A DNA stretch of 20,249 nucleotides from a virus. A program made the translations under genes and the position numbers. The stretch lies in IMG/VR virus record IMGVR_UViG_3300017746_000227, positions 1-20,249 of that record, one strand, 5' to 3'. Shown here in pieces: positions 6,538-12,972 of the stretch. The notes under the pieces are model-generated. The model worked only from the letters and a program-made list of their open reading frames with translations, was not told the origin of the DNA and ran no database searches. How positions within the stretch are numbered: position 1 is the stretch's first letter; every line of letters starts with the position of its first letter.

Positions 6538-7008
6538 CTAAACCTGAGTCCAATCTTTACCTTCAAACAACAATGCTTCAGCTTCACGCCTTCTAATAAG
6601 CCCTTCAAGAACCTTACCACCTGCTTTATTCCATCTTTTAAATTGTGCAGGAACGCCATCAATATCACCTGAATTAAGAACCTTGAGCAGAGTAGAAGCC
6701 TTTAAGTTTGATGGACCTAAATTAAATACCCATGCTACCAAAGCATCAAACTGATACTGATGAAGATGTACTTCTACTAGGCTATCTATGTAGCCTTCAT
6801 ACTCTTCCATCTCATGTAATAGTAGTGCTTCTGCTTCTTCCATTGAGATCTTAGCACCTACTGGAATTGCTTTACCATTTAACTTGGTGGATCCATAACC
6901 GATTGTAGAAACATTAGCAGCACAAAAATACTGATGAGCCATGCCATCTTTTTGAGGGCATCCTTCAAATTTCTTAATTAATGATAGTCCTTCTTTAGAT
7001 ATGTTCAT
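6538..7008 (-). CDS. Endolysin, GH24 (T4-type lysozyme) family
   Basis: 156 residues, the usual single-domain size. It cleaves peptidoglycan glycan strands at lysis. Catalytic Glu is in LIKKFEGC (about residue 15) and the TIGYG strand carries the conserved Thr. The usual Asp position reads FCAANVSTIGYG, a Cys-containing variant like the CPAGVxTIGYG form of lambdoid endolysins. A conserved C-terminal half (FDALVAWVFNLGPSNLKASTLLK, RRREAEALLFEG) completes the fold. No signal peptide or signal-anchor is seen, so a holin would be needed for export. The start at 7008 follows the nuclease stop by one base; a longer frame to 7119 overlaps that nuclease and is rejected. Confidence 0.92.
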   Translation of the reverse strand: MNISKEGLSLIKKFEGCPQKDGMAHQYFCAANVSTIGYGSTKLNGKAIPVGAKISMEEAEALLLHEMEEYEGYIDSLVEVHLHQYQFDALVAWVFNLGPSNLKASTLLKVLNSGDIDGVPAQFKRWNKAGGKVLEGLIRRREAEALLFEGKDWTQV

Positions 7009-7009
7009 C

Positions 7010-7390
7010 TTAATAGCTCCCCCAAATTTTAACTTTTTTACCGCCATAGTATTCAACTGCATGACCTTCTTTAATAAGGGTCTTACAAATATCAACACCA
7101 TCTTCTGTATAAATCTCACCTAATATTCTTCCATATTTTCCTTTGCCATGAGATCTAAGAATTATCTTATCTCCGCAAAGTTCCTTTAATCTTTCTTTAG
7201 CAGCTAGACCTAGCTTCTTTTCTTCAAGATCTCTAGTCCTAGATTCAGGGGTATCTATACCAATCAATCTTACTCTCTGCTTATGGAGCTTGACTGAGTA
7301 GCCTAGATCTATATGAACATCCAAAGTGTCACCATCCACAATGCGGTCTACATCACAATAATAATTAAAAGGCTCTACATTTTTACTCAT
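7010..7390 (-). CDS. Staphylococcal nuclease (SNase/TNase)-like protein
   Basis: 126 residues, one SNase OB-fold domain. Predicted catalytic and calcium-binding residues are present: D21 in VDGDTLD, R41 and D46/E49 in RVRLIGIDTPE, and R88 in GKYGRILG. No signal peptide is visible, so it probably acts in the cytoplasm, for example on host DNA or stray nucleic acid late in infection; that role is inference. It sits between a holin-like gene and the endolysin. A terminator hairpin ends 12 bases before its ATG, with only TAGGATAAAT between, so its expression may depend on read-through. Confidence 0.88.
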   Translation of the reverse strand: MSKNVEPFNYYCDVDRIVDGDTLDVHIDLGYSVKLHKQRVRLIGIDTPESRTRDLEEKKLGLAAKERLKELCGDKIILRSHGKGKYGRILGEIYTEDGVDICKTLIKEGHAVEYYGGKKVKIWGSY

Positions 7391-7401
7391 ATTTATCCTA
7401 T

Positions 7402-7422
7402 AAAAAAAGGTGCATCTGCACC
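7402..7422 (-). terminator. Intrinsic terminator between the holin-like gene and SNase
   Basis: On the minus strand GGTGC, loop AGAT, GCACC and then seven T, preceded by a G run. It follows the small membrane protein gene (stop at 7437) and stops just short of the SNase start codon (7390). Confidence 0.75.
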
Positions 7423-7436
7423 CCCCCTAGTATTTA

Positions 7437-7601
7437 CTATTTCTTGGCTTGACCAATATTGACTGCAGCGATTTCTAAAATCTTATACAGCTTCCCTATC
7501 AATTTATCATCCTTTGGCGTTGGCGTGATGCTACAAATAATACTAGCAGCAGCAATAACTCCAGTGATAATACCTAGCCATTCTCCTATAAATCCAAACA
7601 T
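7437..7601 (-). CDS. Small holin-like membrane protein
   Basis: 54 residues. One hydrophobic segment (about 4-24: FIGEWLGIITGVIAAASIICS) is followed by TPTPKDDKLIGKLYKILEIAAVNIGQAKK. This TM plus TPTPKDD-x-KxYxxxE tail is a recurrent small phage protein that I know from lysis regions, often labelled holin or hypothetical. AGGAGA lies about 6 nt before the ATG. Its position between spanins and endolysin supports a holin or holin-partner role, but a single-TM protein could also be a virion or antiholin component. Confidence 0.65.
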   Translation of the reverse strand: MFGFIGEWLGIITGVIAAASIICSITPTPKDDKLIGKLYKILEIAAVNIGQAKK

Positions 7602-7647
7602 AATTGTCTCCTGTATTGGTTAATGGAACTCTAAATATAACAAAATT

Positions 7648-8040
7648 CTAGTCCTTTGTGGAATTTTCAGACTCTTTTTTATCATCATCATATTCTCTAT
7701 AGAACTCTACTATCCCAAGAACATCCCTTAGATAACGCTTCAATTCAGCCATGTTCATTGATAAATTTTCATAATCCTTAGAGGTCAATGAATAGTATGC
7801 GGTGGGTGGTGCTGAGCCACTCTCTAAATCATTAAGATATTGTTCCATGATCTCAGGGGTTAAAATTTCCCAATCAATGTCCACCAACTGCACTTCTAGG
7901 GGGAGAGGGGGGTGATACATTGGAGGAGACTCAGCGATTGTTACAACTTCAACGGGTCTTGTCTGACTGGGTATCATAGAACATCCAGTAGTCAATATAA
8001 CTAAACTAACTATTATTAGATTCTTCATCTTCCGTTTCAT
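7648..8040 (-). CDS. Outer-membrane spanin-like lipoprotein (o-spanin)
   Basis: About 130 residues. A basic N terminus and hydrophobic stretch end in LTTGC, a slightly atypical lipobox, so it is probably lipid-anchored to the outer membrane. The body is proline-rich near the start (SPPMYHPPLPLEV) and has an acidic helical end with YENLSMNMAELKRYLRDVLGIVEFYREY, a pattern seen in Rz1-like phage lipoproteins. It follows and overlaps the i-spanin gene by 35 bp, the usual two-component spanin order. ATG at 8040 is used; 8028 is an equally good alternative and a TTG lies at 8043. It would fuse inner and outer membranes after the endolysin acts. Confidence 0.7.
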   Translation of the reverse strand: MKRKMKNLIIVSLVILTTGCSMIPSQTRPVEVVTIAESPPMYHPPLPLEVQLVDIDWEILTPEIMEQYLNDLESGSAPPTAYYSLTSKDYENLSMNMAELKRYLRDVLGIVEFYREYDDDKKESENSTKD

Positions 8041-8422
8041 CAAATTGTGTAGGGTCAGTAAGCTCTATGAGCTCTTCTTTAACTTTTTTAGTACCTTTGT
8101 TGACTATCTTTTGTATCAATGCAGGTTTAGCAAGTGCAAGATTATCTAAATCATGCTTTGCAAAGGTTGATCTTAATTTGTTTACCTCTCTCTGAGACTC
8201 TAAGTTCTGTTTAGAGAGTTTATTTACTTGTGCTTGAGTTTGCTCTGCCTTTGCTAAATGAGCTTTTATAGCTTCATTCTGTTGCTGTATGGAGTTTTCT
8301 AAGGCTATGGCATTGGCTTTTAGTGTGGAAATATTGTCTTGTAGTCTATCTATATACCACGCAGATCCTGATCCAACTAAAATCAAGAGTACAAGTAAGA
8401 CTGCTGCAGCTTTAAATCCCAT
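8006..8422 (-). CDS. Inner-membrane spanin-like protein (i-spanin, Rz-like)
   Basis: 138 residues. One N-terminal membrane segment (about 4-22: KAAAVLLVLLILVGSGSAWYI) is followed by a long periplasmic coiled coil (about 25-85, rich in Q, K, E and L) and an acidic tail ending TEDEESNNS. The segment KHDLDNLALAKPALIQKIVNKGTKKV is shared with phage proteins I recall near lysis genes. This topology and the overlapping lipoprotein gene downstream match i-spanin/o-spanin pairs. Together they would complete lysis of a Gram-negative host. Confidence 0.72.
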   Translation of the reverse strand: MGFKAAAVLLVLLILVGSGSAWYIDRLQDNISTLKANAIALENSIQQQNEAIKAHLAKAEQTQAQVNKLSKQNLESQREVNKLRSTFAKHDLDNLALAKPALIQKIVNKGTKKVKEELIELTDPTQFDETEDEESNNS

Positions 8423-8462
8423 TACTACAGTATATCAAGTATTAATCCTTTTTGGTATATGG

Positions 8463-10229
8463 TCAAATAACTGTAAAGATCTTCAAAGGTTTACTCTTGC
8501 CTTTTACTGCTATTGGGACTAATTCTTTTAGATCCATTCCGCTTTTCTCTGCAGTGACATCACCTATTAAAAGACTAACCCCTCTATCTTTAGTAGCACT
8601 CTCTAGCCTTGCTGCTTGATTTACAGCATCACCTATTGCTGAATAATCAAACCTAGTATCAGATCCCATATTCCCGATTGATGCTACACCTGATTGAGTT
8701 CCTACGCCCACTGCGACTGATGGTAATCCTTCTGCTTGTAGCTCTTCTGATACCCTTTCTACTTCTTCTAAGATCTCTTGTGCTGCTTCTATGGCTAATC
8801 TTTCATGATTGTCTAAGTCTAAGGGAGCTCCAAAGATATACATCCCTGCATCTCCAATAAACTTATCTACCATTCCACCTCTCTTAGTAACTGCTGCAAC
8901 TTGAACAGTCAGCACTCTATTCATAATGTAAGCTACTTCTGTAGCCTTGAGCTTCTCAGTCATAGCAGTAAATCCTCTAAGGTCCGTGAATAAGTAAGTA
9001 CAGTACCTTTTTTCTCCGCCTAGTTTTAACAGCTCAGGATTCTTTTGCAGCTTATCTACTTGAGCAGGATCTAAGTAATGCTCAAACTGCTTCTTAATTA
9101 ATTGTCTTAACTTATACTGCTCTCTAAATCTTAAATAAAATCCAGTGGATCCTGCTATAAATTGACTGATAAGGGACCATGTGACATCTACTAATAAACC
9201 ACCTGTAATAAACTTGAATCCCGTAAACGCTGTTAGAGCCATTATTCCTATACTTGATGTAATGCCCCAAGTGATACCTAAATAGCTTATTAGAATCCAA
9301 ACTAGAGCCACTGAGACTGTATATATTAGAAGCTCTAGGGCTATTGCATAGTCAGGAATATAAGGTGAATCTTGTATTAAGATTGATTCAGCTAAGGCAG
9401 CTTGGATCTTATGAGGTTCTAATAATCCTGCAGGGGTTGCAAGTTGGGGCATAACTCCTGATGCAGTGACCCCTATAATTACATAACGCCCCATGACATC
9501 CATATTCTGCAGATCCGTTTGTGGTGTATCTACCCATGAGATCCATTTCATACCATTACTATCTGTCTTTACTGGAGGTATTCCTCTGATTGATATTTCT
9601 TCTATACCATTATCATTAGTTTTTATAATATAAGTTTTGACACCAAATAATGCTTTATAGATCTGAGTTGCAAAAGATGGGATCCATTGATTGTCAGTTG
9701 TTCTTACTAGAAGTGGGACTTTTCTTATGAGGTTGTCTACATCAGTAGGAGCAGTAGCTATCCCCTGTAATGATTGCTCTTGTAGTTTGTTGAGATTTTG
9801 CACTACTCCTTCAATAACTATACCACCAATATCTTCACCTTTGACCACTGTTCCTGAAGATTTAGGGTAGTTTCCACTGCTATCTGTAAACATTGCCAAT
9901 ACTGATCCGCCCCATCCTAAGACCTCTGCAAAAGCATCATCTCCACCCATCCTGTCAGGTTGAGGAAAGCTGATAGACCATCCAACACCTATAGCTCCTT
10001 TCTCTAAGAGTTGTTGATGGATCTCTGCTAGTCTTTGTCTTGGTAATGGATAGCCACCCTCTGCTGCTACATCTTCTTCTGTAATATTAAGAATCACAAA
10101 ATTACCTGATGGATCCTGTTCTTTTACTAAAGCATCAAAGGTCCTTAGCTTAATTATTTCTGTAGGTGTAGATTGAAATAATAATGGCAGGGATAAGAGG
10201 GGTAATAAAAGAATTAAAAATCTTTTCAT
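8463..10229 (-). CDS. CHASE2-domain class III adenylate cyclase
   Basis: 588 residues. Membrane segment 1 (about 3-17) leads into a periplasmic CHASE2 sensor (about 20-290; KLRTFDAL, GAIGVGWSISFPQPD and VDNLIRKVPLL are typical). Three membrane segments follow (about 297-365), then a catalytic class III cyclase domain (about 405-588). The domain has both metal aspartates (LFTDLRGFT and FIGDAGMYIFG), the adenine-selecting Lys in VDKFIGD with Ser in DYSAIGD, and the transition-state Asn and Arg in AVNQAARLE. It should make cAMP in response to an outside signal. ATG at 10229 is chosen since it begins the signal-anchor; codons upstream overlap the terminator. Bacterial CHASE2 cyclases often neighbour FecR-domain genes, as here. 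A phage copy is unusual. Confidence 0.9.
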   Translation of the reverse strand: MKRFLILLLPLLSLPLLFQSTPTEIIKLRTFDALVKEQDPSGNFVILNITEEDVAAEGGYPLPRQRLAEIHQQLLEKGAIGVGWSISFPQPDRMGGDDAFAEVLGWGGSVLAMFTDSSGNYPKSSGTVVKGEDIGGIVIEGVVQNLNKLQEQSLQGIATAPTDVDNLIRKVPLLVRTTDNQWIPSFATQIYKALFGVKTYIIKTNDNGIEEISIRGIPPVKTDSNGMKWISWVDTPQTDLQNMDVMGRYVIIGVTASGVMPQLATPAGLLEPHKIQAALAESILIQDSPYIPDYAIALELLIYTVSVALVWILISYLGITWGITSSIGIMALTAFTGFKFITGGLLVDVTWSLISQFIAGSTGFYLRFREQYKLRQLIKKQFEHYLDPAQVDKLQKNPELLKLGGEKRYCTYLFTDLRGFTAMTEKLKATEVAYIMNRVLTVQVAAVTKRGGMVDKFIGDAGMYIFGAPLDLDNHERLAIEAAQEILEEVERVSEELQAEGLPSVAVGVGTQSGVASIGNMGSDTRFDYSAIGDAVNQAARLESATKDRGVSLLIGDVTAEKSGMDLKELVPIAVKGKSKPLKIFTVI

Positions 10230-10245
10230 TGCAGAATAATAACAC

Positions 10246-10270
10246 AAAAAAAAAGACAGCTATTGCTGTC
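10246..10270 (-). terminator. Intrinsic terminator just before the cyclase start
   Basis: On the minus strand GACAGC, loop AATA, GCTGTC, then nine T. The T run ends 16 bases before the cyclase ATG (10229). It ends transcripts from FecR or from the leader promoter at 10366-10395. Confidence 0.85.
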
Positions 10271-10359
10271 TCTTTGCGGAAGTCTGAGGTAAATATCCGC
10301 TTCACTCCTCTTACTATTAAATCAATTTATTATTAACTCCTTTTAAGTTATCATTTGAT
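10246..10359 (-). promoter_or_regulatory. Candidate ~114-nt leader or small RNA before the cyclase
   Basis: From the predicted start point (about 10359) to the terminator there is no convincing gene. It contains two Shine-Dalgarno-like stretches (AAAGGAG, AAGAGGAG), a hairpin GCGGA (10300-10296) with TCCGC (10280-10276), and a CCTC in that hairpin's loop that could pair with the upstream GAGG. It may be a terminator-controlled leader for the cyclase, a small RNA, or a degenerate peptide gene starting near ATATTTACC. I could not match it to a known riboswitch. Confidence 0.4.
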
Positions 10360-10365
10360 GAAATA

Positions 10366-10395
10366 AGTATACACCCAATTTGGAATATTATGCAA
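10366..10395 (-). promoter_or_regulatory. Sigma70-like promoter between FecR and the cyclase
   Basis: On the minus strand TTGCAT (10395-10390), an 18-nt spacer and TATACT (10371-10366). The spacer reads ATATTCCAAATTGGGTG, close to the motif at 1458-1474 and 4301-4317. It gives the cyclase and the genes after it (lysis) a possible start independent of the structural operon. Confidence 0.6.
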
Positions 10396-10414
10396 GTCTT
10401 TTATGGATTATTTT

Positions 10415-11533
10415 TTATTGGCTTTGTGTGATCTTAATATAGTTACTGCTGCCACCATTAATTGTAATTACTCTGCTGACTCCATCTTGAATAAAGATAA
10501 CAGTATAACTGCCACCAACATCAAGATCTAATCTTGCTTGAGAACTTACATTTCTTTGCAGAGTTAAGACCTGACCTGTTATAAAACTTGTCACCTGAGT
10601 TGTAAGGTCCTGACCAAATTCAGTTCCTGATATATTTACTGAGCTGCCATCTTGTGCTAATTCATCTTCTTCTGCAACTTCTAAAGCATCTAAAACATCA
10701 AGTAGATCTTCTAAGAAATTAACATCAAGATAATTTATGTCTAATTCACTAAACTCAAAATCATCATCAGAAAAGAAATCTTCATCTAAGTAATCTATAT
10801 CTAAACCATCAAAATCTAAAGCATCTTTAGTCTTTATCACTTCTTCCTCTGAAGATAGGATCTCTTCTTTTGGTGGTGAAACAATTAGCATATTATCTAA
10901 CTGATCTAGGTTTAGATCTAAGATAACTGGTTTACTTGGCGTACCTTCAAAAACTGAAACAGTTGTAGCTTGAAAAGGTTTATTGAGAAGGACTGAACCT
11001 CCTCCAGTAATGACCTCTATTTCTCCTGATGATAATCCAAAAGCATCAGGTAAAAGAATTATTAGACTTTCTCCAAGCTCATTAACAGTAGCACTGAAGT
11101 CTGTTCCTCTAATGCTGATGTTAGCAGTGGGCGTTTTAAGTTGGATGTTTTGCTTATCTATTCTATTAAGATTGCCTGTAATAAATCGGGTTGTCCCCAT
11201 TGCAAAGGTCAGAGCCATCTTGCTTTTAGATGGATCAGGATCATAGATATATTCATCTATAAGAAGCTGAGAATGTTCTGTTAGCCTTACTGTAGAGTCA
11301 TCTAAGAACTTTAAAGCCATTCTCCCATTGTAGGTTATAGCTTCATCATTCTGTTGAATAGAACCGCCCTGAATAGCTTGGATCTGCAGATCATTTTCTG
11401 CTCTGATCAGCTCGGCTTTGCCTTTTAGTTCTGATATATCTCCAATACTAACAGCTTGTACTTGTTCCGCCATCATTTTGAGTGATGCAAACAGTACCGC
11501 TATTACCAGTAGACATGATCTTGAGCCAATCAT
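10415..11533 (-). CDS. Secreted FecR-domain protein with acidic repeat region
   Basis: 372 residues. A signal peptide (about 1-27, cleavage after VQA) leads into a FecR-type beta-rich domain (about 28-200): LKGKAELIRAENDLQ, FLDDSTVRLTEHSQLLIDEYIYDP, and the signature LKTPTANISIRGTDFSATV. Residues about 237-295 are very acidic with repeated LDIDYLDEDFF / LDINYLDVNFL units, possibly calcium-binding or surface-contacting. A beta-rich C-terminal domain follows. No membrane anchor is seen, so it should be periplasmic or exported. The first 86 bases, encoding the signal peptide, overlap the curlin gene in another frame, and no Shine-Dalgarno is evident. It lies between curlin and a CHASE2 cyclase; FecR-cyclase pairs are common in bacteria, so it may be the cyclase's periplasmic partner. 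Confidence 0.85.
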   Translation of the reverse strand: MIGSRSCLLVIAVLFASLKMMAEQVQAVSIGDISELKGKAELIRAENDLQIQAIQGGSIQQNDEAITYNGRMALKFLDDSTVRLTEHSQLLIDEYIYDPDPSKSKMALTFAMGTTRFITGNLNRIDKQNIQLKTPTANISIRGTDFSATVNELGESLIILLPDAFGLSSGEIEVITGGGSVLLNKPFQATTVSVFEGTPSKPVILDLNLDQLDNMLIVSPPKEEILSSEEEVIKTKDALDFDGLDIDYLDEDFFSDDDFEFSELDINYLDVNFLEDLLDVLDALEVAEEDELAQDGSSVNISGTEFGQDLTTQVTSFITGQVLTLQRNVSSQARLDLDVGGSYTVIFIQDGVSRVITINGGSSNYIKITQSQ

Positions 11534-12158
11534 TATTTAATGTGCTTAATTGATTAATGTTAAAAGTTCTTGAATTACCAGTCTGATCTAAATAAAAATA
11601 ACCACCATCTTCACCCTGACCTGTAAAATTAATAGTGTTTGAATCACCATCAACATCTACATAGTTAGTTGCACCATCATAGTTAATATTAAAATCAAAA
11701 GTATTTGAATCACCTTGTATTATCCAATCAAGATCCAAAGTACCTGCAAGAGCTGTAGTTCCATGATCTAAAGTAAAGGTGTTAGAACCTCCAGTGACAG
11801 CTACATTATAATTTGAGCTATCAATGCCATAAGAACCAGTTGGATCTCCTTGTATTGTGAAACTATTGCTATCACCATCAAAGTTAAAAAATCCAGTAAT
11901 TGAATCACCATAGATGTCACCAAGCATCTTGTTTGAATTACCAATTTGGTTTATTTCAAGTGTAAGAGAGACAGCATCTAAATCAAAAGGATTGAGATCA
12001 CCTGCAGCACTCTCTAAACCTCCTATGATATTACCTGCTCCTAACTGCTCTAAATTCAGGTTTAAAGTTGCACCTGTTTGCTCTACATAAATTTCATTAT
12101 CTGAAGCTGTTGCAGCTAGTGTAAAAATTGCTAGTACGCTAATTAATGTTTTCTTCAT
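11448..12158 (-). CDS. Curlin-repeat (CsgA/CsgB-like) amyloid subunit
   Basis: 236 residues. Signal peptide (about 1-18, MKKTLISVLAIFTLAATA) followed by imperfect curlin-type repeats with alternating strand residues and x-G-x-SN turns: VEQTGATLNLNLEQLGAGN, LEINQIGNSNKM, GDSNSFTIQGD, GGSNTFTLD, IQGDSNTFDFN, VDGDSNTINFTGQG, LDQTGNSRTFNINQ, MSTGNSGTVCITQND. These match the Q-x-G-x-x-N ladder of curli subunits that stack into cross-beta fibres. Two cysteines near the C terminus are unusual for curlins. Directly downstream of CsgG and overlapping it by 20 bp, so it is presumably CsgG's export substrate. Whether it forms fibres or nucleates host curlin is unknown. Confidence 0.85.
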   Translation of the reverse strand: MKKTLISVLAIFTLAATASDNEIYVEQTGATLNLNLEQLGAGNIIGGLESAAGDLNPFDLDAVSLTLEINQIGNSNKMLGDIYGDSITGFFNFDGDSNSFTIQGDPTGSYGIDSSNYNVAVTGGSNTFTLDHGTTALAGTLDLDWIIQGDSNTFDFNINYDGATNYVDVDGDSNTINFTGQGEDGGYFYLDQTGNSRTFNINQLSTLNNDWLKIMSTGNSGTVCITQNDGGTSTSC

Positions 12159-12972
12159 AAGTCCAAAATCCCTTATCGTATCCGATAATAATTAAGTTAT
12201 ATACCGCTTCCTCTATAGCCTTCATTAAAGCTAAAGTGGAGCTCTCATTGCTAGAAGCACCTACTTCAATTTCAATGAGCTCAGCATCATCATTTATGAA
12301 CTTAAACACATCTTGTGACTGACCATAAGAAAAGAGAGTTTTCTTGGACATGATCTCTATTAAGACCTCTCCAGTTGCTACGCTTATAAGCCTTAGACTA
12401 ACGCTTACAATATCTTCCCGATACTGTATGCTAGTTCCAATACCTAAGTATCTAGCACCTGCACCACCTGTTCTTACATTACTATCATAGCTTACAACTG
12501 CACCCTCTAGCAATACACCTGCAAATAGCAGGGGCATAAGTGGTTGAATTTCCTCTTGGTTCTTTGTAAATTGCTCTCTTGTAGATCTAATTATTTGTCT
12601 TTCTTTTGTAAGATTATCAAGACCTATTCTTTCAGCGACTGTAAAAAATTCTCCATTACTTGCGTGTTTAAGTGCCCTAATTAAAAGACTATTTGGTGCT
12701 TGAGTTATAGCAGTTGAGAATAATGCAAATTCAGAATTAGATTTTCTTTGACCTGTTTGATCTGTAAAAGATGTAGGATAAATTGCTACTACTGGTTTTA
12801 CTTTTGGTCGGGGTGCGTTTTTTAATTTCTCACTTTGGAGATCATATATTGAAGCATTGTTTAATCCTTTGGACTTAAATCTTTCTGCGTAGCTATCGTC
12901 TAATATTTGATTTATGCTACAGCTAGAAAGTAAAAGAACCGATAGGAACTGTAATTTCTGTCGTATTACCAT
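12139..12972 (-). CDS. csgG: CsgG-family curli secretion channel lipoprotein
   Basis: 277 residues. Lipoprotein signal with lipobox LLSSC (C18). The body aligns closely with E. coli CsgG as I remember it: VAIYPTSFTDQTGQRK, FSTAITQAPNSLLIRALK, ERIGLDNLTKERQIIRSTRE, VVSYDSNVRTGGAGARYLGIGTSIQYREDIVSVSLRLISVATGEVL, and YDKGFW at the end. CsgG forms a nine-fold outer-membrane pore for curli subunits. In the constriction loop (about 77-86) the Phe before STA is kept (F85), while positions matching E. coli Tyr51 and Asn55 appear to be Ser80 and Leu84, so pore selectivity may differ. It overlaps CsgF by 50 bp upstream and curlin downstream. Very confident in the family. Confidence 0.95.
   Translation of the reverse strand: MVIRQKLQFLSVLLLSSCSINQILDDSYAERFKSKGLNNASIYDLQSEKLKNAPRPKVKPVVAIYPTSFTDQTGQRKSNSEFALFSTAITQAPNSLLIRALKHASNGEFFTVAERIGLDNLTKERQIIRSTREQFTKNQEEIQPLMPLLFAGVLLEGAVVSYDSNVRTGGAGARYLGIGTSIQYREDIVSVSLRLISVATGEVLIEIMSKKTLFSYGQSQDVFKFINDDAELIEIEVGASSNESSTLALMKAIEEAVYNLIIIGYDKGFWTYEENIN

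Noticed and set aside
6426-6668. Open frame of 80 codons on the minus strand over the endolysin 3' end
   Set aside because: It overlaps the well-supported endolysin for more than half its length. A 38-residue frame at 6401-6517 fits the local gene spacing better.
8423-8462. Possible promoter TTGACC-17-AATACT before the i-spanin
   Set aside because: The -10 box matches poorly (about half the consensus) and the gene is adequately served by upstream transcription, so it is not listed as a feature.
8289-8860. Leucine-rich plus-strand open frames opposite the i-spanin and cyclase
   Set aside because: They are antisense to well-supported genes and have no ribosome binding sites. Their hydrophobicity is what antisense of such codons gives.
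10246-10310. Small frame starting GTG AAG CGG after AAGAGGAG
   Set aside because: The GTG overlaps the ribosome site itself and the frame runs through the terminator into the cyclase gene, so a structured leader is more likely.
10983-11246. Plus-strand open frame opposite FecR
   Set aside because: It is antisense to a recognised domain with no start signals.
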